Both the position numbers and the translations under genes were made by a program. From NCBI GenBank assembly GCA_025667525.1, contig CM046882.1, positions 218,782,592 to 218,846,591 on the forward strand: 64,000 nucleotides of DNA. Direction: 5' to 3'. This document shows positions 55,865 through 64,000 of this stretch, in pieces (position 1 is the first letter of the stretch; each line of letters opens with the position of its first letter). Origin of the DNA: Glebionis coronaria (lineage: Eukaryota; Streptophyta; Magnoliopsida; Asterales; Asteraceae). A model generated the notes under the pieces. That model saw only the letters and a program-made list of their open reading frames with translations, was not told the origin of the DNA and searched no databases.

Positions 55865-58800
55865 TGATGAGATGGCATTTATACATGATCTCATCGTTCT
55901 TTTCGGGCTTTAAATGCATACAATGTCATAATTATACCATATATATATATATGCTTGTATTTGTTTACTTGTGTGTTTTAGGTATGGATATCGTGAAAAA
56001 GACAAAATATCACAAGAAACAAGGAAAAACGGACACAAGAAACAAAGTCGTACAAAGAACCGGACCTTAGTTCATGATTTATCCAAGAAAACCCCTTGAA
56101 GACTTGAAGATGTACAAGATTGATCCTCAATTAATGAAGAAATGACACTTAAAACCCTTGTATATTCATAATTACAAGTTTGGTCCCTTAAGTTTGCCAA
56201 AATTACAAAATGGACCTTCAACTTTGAAGAATTGGCAAGTTTAGTCCCTCAACAATTCTAAATTGTCAATATAGTCACTCATGAAGTCAAAGATACATTG
56301 AAGACCTTTGAAGATCAAGAATGTCCAAGATCAGTCCTCAAACTATTCAAAATTGGCAAAAACAACCCTTGAAATACTTTTTGCCAAAGTTTTGGGGCAA
56401 AAGTGTGAAGTTTGTAACTTCAATAACAAAGGAAAGCAAGTTTATGGGCGAAAAGCACGTTTTACCATGTTTACCAAAATACAAGGACCCTTACTGCCAT
56501 TCCCAAAGTTCAAATGTTACAAACACGCGCCAAACAAACACAACCCACCTTTTTCGGATCAAAATCTTTACTATTCACCCTGATGAACCCAGTTTTACCT
56601 TCACTTAAAACAAAGGGTAAACCTAAACTACCTTGACACACGTTTGATTCACACACACTAAAACCCATCCCACACCAAAAACACTCACTCCCACTCACTA
56701 TGTGACCCCCACCATTCAAACCCGTCCACCTATCACATCACACCTTAACCTCCAAGGCATGACGCGTGGCCAAATCAACAGCTCAGACTCCTTGCTTGGT
56801 TACAAAGCTAAAATGAACAATCAGGGTTCATTTGGACAGCTCAAACATCAAATGCGTCTAGAATATTCAAGGGCATTTCAGGAACTTCATAGCTAGGGTT
56901 TTCACTTGTAATCTTAGCCCTTGTGGCCTATATAAGGACTCCTCAACTTGTTAGAGAGCCTTGTTCCAGTTTTACTCTTTAAACATTGTAATTCCTTTTT
57001 AAAAAAGTTGGTATTTTAAGAAAAATGTAACTCCTTTTTATGTTTTTGAAAGTTGGTGTTGTTTAAGGGTAATTTTGAGTTCCATTTGATGTTATAAGTG
57101 TGCTTAGATCTTGTAGTTTAATCATGTTTATGTTTGGTAAGGTTTTCAAGTTTAAAATAAGCTTGAAAATAGCTTTCTAATTTTGCTGTTTTACTTGTAC
57201 TAACCCTTATCGAAAATCTATAAGCCCTTGCAAGCTTGTTGACACCAAGCTAATGAAGGTTTATAAACCTTTGGATAGGTTGTTTGCTATTTCTGTTGAA
57301 GACATAAAGCCCTTGAGGTTCTGCTTTGAACCATCAACCAAGGCACATATCATCTCCTTTGTTCAAGTACCTTGGTCTTGTTCTAGTTGTTGAACAAGAT
57401 CCAAGGAGCATTGATGATCCTCCTAGGAAGTTGTGGGGGATAGGTATAACCTCTTGTTAAGATTCCACTAAAAAATCACATGTTTATGTCTGATTTGTAC
57501 TTAGCTATGTGATTTGTTGTTCCTGTGTTTGTACTTTGTGTTTTATAGTTGGTATCTCTTAGTTGTCACCTAGTTGAGCTATTTGAACCATAAAATCAGT
57601 AGGTTGCTTGTAAAAATAAAAAGTTTGTTTGAAAAAGGGCTAAAACAAGGCTGTTTAGGATTATTGGATCATAAGGCCTTGTGGCCTTGTTCCCTTGCTT
57701 ATTAGGGTTTGGGGAGTCTAAACAAGTCATATGCAACAAGTTTTGGTCACTGGTTAAGTTTCAAAAGGTTTGGAAAAAGGATTTCAAGTTTTGGAAAAAT
57801 CTGAAAAAAGGGGTTTGAAATTGGTCAAACACATCAGATCCAATAAAATCTTTGTTTGTTGGATCTAAGGTCTGAAATCTAGTTTGGGAAGAGTTTAGGT
57901 GATAAGCTATCTATGCATTATCTGTTTGCTGAATTTAGTAGCTTATTGTGGGTGTTAGAGCTTATCAAAGTTGGCTGAAGTGGTCAATCGCATCAGCAAA
58001 GTGACCACCTTATTTTGTACTTGCATTTGTTGTTCTAGTGTATGCCCTGCTTGTTTATTGCTTGGAACTTGTTATTGTGCTGCTTGTGAGTAGATTTGGA
58101 TATTTTGTTTGCTTTGTTGCTGGCTTATAAGCTCAATGGCTTATTAAGCCTTATTTGCCAAAATCTGTCATCAATTGGTCAACTGACCTCTTGATTCACA
58201 AGGACTCCACCTTGAGTTCTTCACAAAAATTGCTTATAACAAGCTTACAAACAATCCCTGAACATTTGGTTAAATTTGGAGGACTTTGACTTTTGGTCAA
58301 ATAAGCACAATTTGGCTTATTTTTTAGAACTGCTTATTGATACATGCAACAACTTGGCTTTTGTAATAGGTGTCATTTTTCTCAGCTTAATAACAAATCT
58401 GGAAGGTTACAAGTCATTTGGTTAAGCTTTTGCTAGAAAACTAGCTTATTTGGCTTTTTCAGCCAGCTTATTGGTTCATACAGCTTATTTTACTTGGCTT
58501 TTTGTGATTTTTATGATTTATTATTCTTAGTTAAGCTATTTGTGAGCTTTTGCAACAAACCAGAGCTTCTGAAACAGCCTAGAACTCTAACCCGACTATT
58601 TTGTCTTTTAGTGAAATTCTTCTTTGCGTATTTCTGGCTTATTGAGTGTGCTTTTTCAAAATTTCTTTTCACATATCTCTTAGGCATCTCAAAAGAAGGT
58701 TGTGTGTTTAAGTAGAGCTTATGGCATTGGCATATTGCTTAATAGGCTTATTGGCCCAATAAGAATAAGCTGTTGACTATTTAAGCTGTAATAAGCTCAA

Positions 58801-59718
58801 AACCAGCTTTTAGGCCTTCAGACTTTTGTGTTTAGAATTGAATTTTGAGTCAGATAGGGCTTTTTCAGGTCATTTGGGCCAAGTTTGACTTTTTGGGCCC
58901 ATTAAGCCCATTAAGGCTGACTTTTTTGGTTTTCAGCTCATTTGGGGGTCTATTAGGGGTATTTTGGTAAATTCACTTTCATTTTCTGTTTATTTAGGTT
59001 AAAATAAACTAGTTTGCAAGTTTTTAAAAATTTTATAATTTTTTGATTTTTAATATTATTTTAATTTTATTTTATTATTAAATTTCAAATTTCACATTTT
59101 TGCACTTTTTATATTTTTCTTAGGTTTATTACATTAAAATAGGATTTTTGCAACTCTTAGATTAATTTTATCATCATTTTCTAATTTCTAGAATAATTTT
59201 AAGTTTTTAATATTTTTTAATCATTTTAAATAGTTTAAAAATTGATAAAAATAGTTTTTAATCTTTTTAGGTTATTTTAGAGGTTTACAAAGTGTAAAAT
59301 CTTTATTTGGGCTTTTTAATAATTAATTTTATTTTTAGGGCTTTAATTAGCATTTAAAAATTAATATTTAATTAATTAAAAGATTTGAAAAAGTTTTGAT
59401 CATTTGTAAACTCTTAGTTTATTTAATTTGATTTTTGTTCATTTTTTGGGAATTTTTAGAATTTATTTTATTTTAGCTCTTTTTACGGTTTTAATTTTAG
59501 TCGTCGTAGTAATAATTTTCACGTCTTCGTCATTCTATTTTTTCATCCCCTTCTTTCAAATATTAATCTCAAATCAATTACGAATTATTCACACACATAT
59601 ACCTCCTTGGGAAACGAACTTAATTGGCTCATTAACACTTGATTTTCCTAAATCATTTGTTTAATACTTTCCGCTCATATACGCTCTTTTTCCTAAAAGA
59701 CGTATTTTACCACAAGCA
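55865..59718 (+). repeat. 3' LTR, outer Athila element
   Basis: Pairs with 26687-30545 over its full length with scattered substitutions and small indels, e.g. a longer (TA)n at 55939-55950. Ends ACCACAAGCA where the 5' LTR has ACCACAATCA. TATA box 56928-56937. Confidence 0.9.
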
Positions 59719-61422
59719 ATTGTCTTACTGATTTCACTCCTATTAAAGATGGTGAAAAGGTATACTTGGGTGGCAGTTATGGCAACATTTCTGGCAAAGG
59801 CACTCTCATCACCAACAACTTAAGATTTGAGGAAGTCTTCCTGGTAAAAGAACTTGATTACAATCCGTTTAGTGTGTCACAAGTATGTGACAACAAGAAT
59901 AAGGTTCTTTTCACTGATACTGAGTACTTAGTTTTAAGTAAAGACTTTAAGATTCCTGCTGACAAGTTCATAGAATTTAGAACACCTAGACATAAAGATG
60001 GTTATAATGTGAATCAAAATGGTATTAAATTGAATAACAACTTGTCTTGTCTTTATGCTAAGGCATCAGTAGATGAAAGTACATTATGGCACAGAAGGTT
60101 AGGGTACATTAATTTCAAAAATATGAACACTTGTGAGACATGATCTTGTAAGAGGATTGCCTTCAAAAGCATTCCACAATGATCATAATTGTGTTATATG
60201 CCATAAAGGCAAGCAGCAAAAGGTCTTCTTTAAGTCTAAGCTTGTTCATACCAGTCCTAAGCCACTTCACCTATTACACATGGACTTATTTGGCCCAACC
60301 AATATAGAAAGCCTTAATGGTAAATCCTATTATTTTGTAGTCACTGATGATTATTCCAGGTTTACTTGGACTTTCTTTTTGGCTTTAAAGAGTGATATTG
60401 CTAAGACTTTAATTAACTTCATAACATAGATTGAGAAGAAAACGGGTAATAAAGTTAAAGTTCTTAAAAGTGATAATGGTGGTGAGTTTAGGAACAACCT
60501 TCTAGATACCTTTTGTGTCAATAAGGGAATATCCAGGGAGTTTAGCATAGCTAGAACTCCACAGCAGAATGGTGTAGCTAAAAGAAAGAATAGAACTCTA
60601 ATAGAAGCAGCTAGAACTATGTTGGTAGATGCAAATCTACCCATTGCTTTTTGGGTTGAGGCTGTGAACACTGCTTGCTATGTTCAGAATAGGGTCTTGG
60701 TTAATAAGTTTCATAATAAGACTCCCTATGAATTACTTTGGAATAGGAAGCCTAATATAGACTTCTTTAGGCCTTTTGGATATCATGTAGTGATTTTGAA
60801 TACTAGTGATAACCTAGGTAAGTTTCATTCTAAGGGTGATGAGGGACTTTTTATGGGATATTCCACAAATAGCAAGGGGTATAGGGTTTATAACAAGAAG
60901 TCTAGGATTTTAACAGAAAATATTCATGTTGACTTCTTGGAGAATAAACCAAGTGATCCTAAGTCTGGACCTAATTGGCTATTTGACTTAGAGCCATTAT
61001 CAAGGTCCATGAATTATATGCATGTGACTAATCCAATTGTATTGGAAGAACGTATTGTTGGGATTACAGGTATACAGGTTGCTAAAGAAGAAGGATCACA
61101 TGTAGTTGAGCCAACTCCCATATTTGATTATGTCACCATACCTATATGGACTGATGGGTTTGTGCAAGCATCTGCTACTGCTGGAAAGGAGGAAGAAGAG
61201 CAACAAGAAAAACCAGTTGATGAATCCATGCATGCATCTTCATCCGCTGACAAAGCAAATTCAGACGCTAACACGTTGAATTCAGCCGCTGACAGTCTGT
61301 TTTCTCTTCCCCCAATAGAAACATTTTTGAACATGTTGAAGTCCCCATACACAATCAAGATGTCAGTTGACCAGTTCCAACCACTGACAACATACCACCA
61401 AGTTCAACTGGGATGGGTGTAG
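59719..61422 (+). pseudogene. pol: copia pol: protease end and integrase
   Basis: Resumes the protease frame (TDFTPIKDGEKVYLGG, GKGTLITNNLRFEEVFLVKEL), then the GAG_pre-integrase finger (LWHRRLGYINFKN ... HNDHNCVICHKGK) across a frameshift near 60135, and the integrase core: HMDLFGPTN, VTDDYSRFTWTFFL, a stop at 60427-60429, LKSDNGGEFRN, and TPQQNGVAKRKNRT. The catalytic Glu of the usual GVAERKNR is Lys (AAA, 60580-60582), so the D-D-E triad is lost. The C-terminal part (AFWVEAVNTACYVQNRVL, FHSKGDEGLFMGYSTNSKGYRVYN) is intact, then a variable Ser/Ala/Glu-rich spacer to 61422. Confidence 0.88.
61244..61294 (+). repeat. 21-bp-phased CGCTGACA cluster in pol spacer
   Basis: Nonamers at 61244 (CCGCTGACA), 61265 (ACGCTAACA) and 61286 (CCGCTGACA), exactly 21 bases apart, within the integrase-RT spacer (S-A-D-K, D-A-N-T, A-A-D-S). 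Confidence 0.75.
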
Positions 61423-61444
61423 CAATGAAGATGATATTGGAAAC

Positions 61445-63189
61445 ATGGAGTCCACTGTTCATGACAACTCACTATTTGGGGGAGGAATACTTATAAAGGT
61501 GGCCAAAGATCACCCTCCCTCCCAAATAATTGGTGATATTCAGACTCATGTTCAAACAAGGAGAACTAAGAAGACTCAAGGTGGATTCTTTACTAATATT
61601 CACAAGAAGGAAGATACTCCTTTTGTTCAAGAATGTTTTTTTGCCTGTTTTCTCTCTTAGTTAGAACCAAAGAAGATTTTTTATGCTCTTAAAGAAGAAA
61701 GCTGGGTTGAAGCAATGCAAGATGAGCTTCATCATTTTGCTATTCAAGATGTTTGGGAGCTAGTAGACTGTCCAAGGTATGTCAGGCCTATTGGGACAAG
61801 ATGGGTTCTAAAAACAAGAAGGATGAGAGAGGCATTGTTATTAGAAACAAGGCAAGACTGGTTGCTCAGGGATACACACAGGAAGAAGGTATAGATTATG
61901 AAGAGGTTTTTGCACCTGTTTCTAGAATAGAAGCAATAAGGATTTTCCTAGCCAATGCTTCCTTCATGGGTTTCAAAGTCTACCAAATGGATGTGAAGAG
62001 TGCATTTTTGTATGGCACAATCAAACAAGAAGTCTATGTCATGAAGCCTCTTGGTTTTGAAGATTCTGAGCATCCATATAAAGTTTATCGAGTGAATAAG
62101 GAAATGTATAGCCTTCATCAGGCCCCTAGAGCATGGTATGGAACACTTTCCACTTATTTGGTGGATAATGGCTTTAAGAGGGGGACCATAGACCAGACAT
62201 TGTTTACAAAGAAGGAAGGGAAGGATTTTCTTCTTGTTCAGGTTTGTGTAGATGATATCATCTTTGGTTCAACTAACCAAAGAACGAGTGATGAATTCTC
62301 CAAACTTATGACAAATAAGTTTAAGATGAGTGTTATGGGAGAGATGACCTTCTTTCTTGGTCTTCAAGTTCAGCAGAAAGAGGATGGTATCTTTATCTCT
62401 CAAGATAAGTATGTGGCTGAGATCTTGATGAAATTTGGCTTTTCACAACATGAAAAGCGAGCTAGCACTCCTATGGACAAGGAACACCCATGGGGAAAGA
62501 TTGGAGAAGGAAAAGAGGTTGATGTCAGACACTATAGATCTATGATTGGATCCTTGATGTATCTTACAGCTTCAAGACCTGATATCATGTTTGTAGTATG
62601 TGCATGTGCACGTCATCAAGTCACACCCAAGGAATGTTACCTTCATGCAGTTAAAAGGATCTTTAGATAGCATAGATGCTTTCCCACATTGGGATTGTGT
62701 TATCCTAGAGAGTCTCCTTTGGAGCTTATTGGCTATTCAGATAGTGATTATGGAGGTGATAATCATGATATAAAATCCATAATTGGTGGATGCCAATTTC
62801 TTGGGACTAGGCTTATATCTTGGCAATGTAAAAAACAAACAGTGATGGCAAATTCTACAACTGAAGAATATGTGGGTGTAGCTGCATGTTGTGGACAAGC
62901 TCTATGGATTCAAAACCAGTTGTTGGATTATGGGTATAAATTTATGCATACTAAGATTTTTGTAGATAATAACAGTACATTGTGCATCATTAAGAATCCT
63001 GTACATCACTCTAAAACTAAACACATAGAAATTAGGCATCATTTTATAAGAGATTGTTTTGGAAAAGGTTTAAAACATCCAGATCGGGTAGACACAGAAG
63101 AAAATGTGGCTGGTCTTTTAACTAAACCTTTTGATGTAGGGAGGTTCCTGTACTTGGTAACAAGTATTGGAATGATCAATCTCATCTAA
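61445..63189 (+). pseudogene. pol: copia pol: reverse transcriptase and RNase H
   Basis: Frame from 61445 runs through a stop at 61658-61660 into [25 protein letters not shown] and [21 protein letters not shown], then shifts near 61805 to [50 protein letters not shown], and CVDDIIFG (usual YVDD). A TAG replaces a Tyr codon at 62668-62670 after AVKRIFR; the same frame goes on with RNase H: YSDSDYGGD, STTEEYVGVAACCGQALW, VDNNSTLCIIKNPVHHSKTKHIEIRHHFIRD, and LLTKPFDVGRF to the stop at 63187-63189. This is the standard copia order PR-INT-RT-RH. Confidence 0.9.
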
Positions 63190-63278
63190 ATATGTTTTTG
63201 AAATCATTGTGTAGTATGTACAGGATGTGCACTGTTATTTTTCTTTGTAAAGTATTAGATTTTCCACTTTATTTTCTA

Positions 63279-63330
63279 ACGCTGACAGAGGTTATTTTGA
63301 CGCTGACAAGTGTAAAAATGGCCGTTGACA
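63279..63330 (+). repeat. Phased CGYTGACA cluster after pol
   Basis: Nonamers at 63279 and 63300 (both ACGCTGACA, 21 apart) and 63322 (CCGTTGACA, 22 apart), about 90 bases after the pol stop. Confidence 0.7.
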
Positions 63331-63533
63331 GCAACATTTTAGTTTTTGTGGTTTTTCATCAAACCATGCAGGCATTATGAGCATCGTAAAATTAGATACA
63401 GAGTTGCGTATGTATCTTTTGAGCTTACTAGGAATGTGTCAAAAGTTTATTTATGAAGGTTGGAATGTTTACATTCCTATCTTGAAATAAAAATTTGTTA
63501 TATACATATTATTTTCACCTGTGTATATCATAG

Positions 63534-63545
63534 TTTAAGGGGAGG
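63534..63545 (+). other. PPT-like motif
   Basis: TTTAAGGGGAGG. Not followed by an LTR start inside the window; could be one of several PPT copies. Confidence 0.35.
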
Positions 63546-64000
63546 TTTAGGAAACCTTTAGGATCTTCGGCTTTCTTAGTATGCTCTTATCACAATTATA
63601 GATTGTGTCCACATGTGAGTGGGAATTAGAAATAATGAAGGCTTTTTTTTAAGAACTGTTGGAATTTCTAGTTCTTGAGGCACTGTAGCATGCAAAGTTG
63701 ATTTACTGTGCATGTTGCCAAGACTTTTTGGCTTAGAATTAGGATTGGTCGGTTAGGAGACTTGGTGTAAATTTTAATTGGGCTTACGTGGTAAGTTACA
63801 AAGGGTTTATATGATATTTCTTCACTGTTAAGAACTTTGGTTAGCAAGGGACACTTGAGGACAATTATGTGTATATTGCTTATGCAAGTGTGCATGATTG
63901 GACAGTGCTTGCTAATATATGATCTTTTCAGGTTCGTATTTCCCAACTCACGAAAAATTGAAAGTCCAATTAATATCTAGTCTTTAATTGTTTTTTGTTT

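Larger units (their letters stand above)
26687..59718 (+). mobile_element. Athila-type Ty3 retrotransposon with two nested insertions
   Basis: LTRs 26687-30545 and 55865-59718 (3,859 and 3,854 bp), PBS 30549-30566, gag-PR 31299-33486, pol 33487-36573 with its last codons at 53016-53042, and PPT 55853-55864. Flanking 5-bp repeats are ATTAT (26682-26686) and ATTGT (59719-59723), one transition apart. Interrupted by a minus-strand Athila element (36574-53010) and a permuted TRIM copy (53417-54870). Without these it is about 15.1 kb. No env-like ORF was found after pol. Confidence 0.88.
22676..64000 (+). mobile_element. Large Ty1/copia element (Sirevirus-like layout), interrupted and 3'-incomplete
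   Basis: 5' LTR to 23645, iMet-type PBS, gag with two zinc knuckles and a coiled-coil spacer, then pol (PR-INT-RT-RNase H) ending at 63189, then more than 0.8 kb without a 3' LTR before the window ends. The Athila element at 26687-59718 splits the protease, leaving imperfect duplications ATTAT/ATTGT. Removing that insertion gives a continuous reading frame across the site. Many stops and frameshifts: a dead copy. Confidence 0.8.
63190..64000 (+). other. Region after pol, copia element
   Basis: No ORF that looks coding. Holds the phased motif cluster at 63279-63330 and a PPT-like TTTAAGGGGAGG at 63534-63545. What follows does not match 22676-23645, so the 3' LTR is not reached, consistent with the long pol-to-LTR spacer of Sirevirus-like elements. 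Confidence 0.55.

Noticed and set aside
1..64000. tRNA genes, rRNA, CRISPR array, host exons
   Set aside because: None recognised. The iMet- and Asp-complementary stretches are retroelement primer sites, and spaced repeats are LTR motifs, not CRISPR. No host-type exon with splice sites was seen, though small exons could be missed by eye.

Overview
This window is repeat-rich plant nuclear DNA. I recognise no host gene, tRNA, rRNA or CRISPR array. It is AT-rich and made of nested LTR retrotransposons plus one decayed CACTA-type DNA transposon. Several details fit a eudicot, probably Asteraceae, although I could not run a search. They are Athila-type Ty3 elements primed by tRNA-Asp, a Tekay-like chromovirus with a C-terminal chromodomain, and an acidic protein (17.3-18.5 kb) with DECFDPGGD / EDKIFDPGI motifs like those I recall in annotated Asteraceae repeats.

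Layout, left to right. (1) 1-3203 is a minus-strand LTR of a chromovirus-type element, cut by the window edge, apparently inserted into the LTR that follows. (2) 3204-11016 is a minus-strand chromovirus with 2.9 kb LTRs. Its single 866-codon ORF keeps Gag, protease and half of RT, then jumps in frame to the chromodomain tail. RNase H and integrase are deleted. (3) 11017-14197 holds a broken CACTA (En/Spm) transposase. (4) 14198-15141 plus 22063-about 22675 is a minus-strand non-coding copia-type element (TRIM-like). It is split by (5), a 6.9 kb plus-strand non-autonomous Athila-related element (15142-22062, TSD AACCT) with odd TA...TA LTR ends. (6) From about 22.7 kb to beyond the right edge runs a large plus-strand Ty1/copia element with a Sirevirus-like layout. 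(7) Its protease is split by a 33 kb plus-strand Athila element (26687-59718, LTRs about 3.86 kb, TSD ATTAT/ATTGT). (8) That element is itself split by a minus-strand Athila element (36574-53010, LTRs about 4.07 kb) inserted nine codons before the pol stop, and by a second TRIM copy (53417-54870).

All pol genes of the Athila and copia elements carry frameshifts or stops. The copia integrase catalytic Glu is Lys and its protease DSG is DSR. Only the deleted chromovirus ORF and the acidic ORF of element 5 are long and open. The Athila pair is arranged so that two related gag-pol regions, about 6 kb each, face each other in inverted orientation inside one transcription path.

The observations most worth checking are: a nonamer (consensus NCGYTGACA) repeated with 21-bp phasing in four places of the copia element, in coding and non-coding DNA; LTRs of element 5 with about 20 spaced TCCGGA-type motifs and four telo-boxes; the acidic zinc-knuckle ORF; a covarying hairpin just after the TRIM TATA box; and a circularly permuted TRIM copy. 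I did not find a convincing new cellular system. The novelty is in retroelement architecture and cis-motifs.
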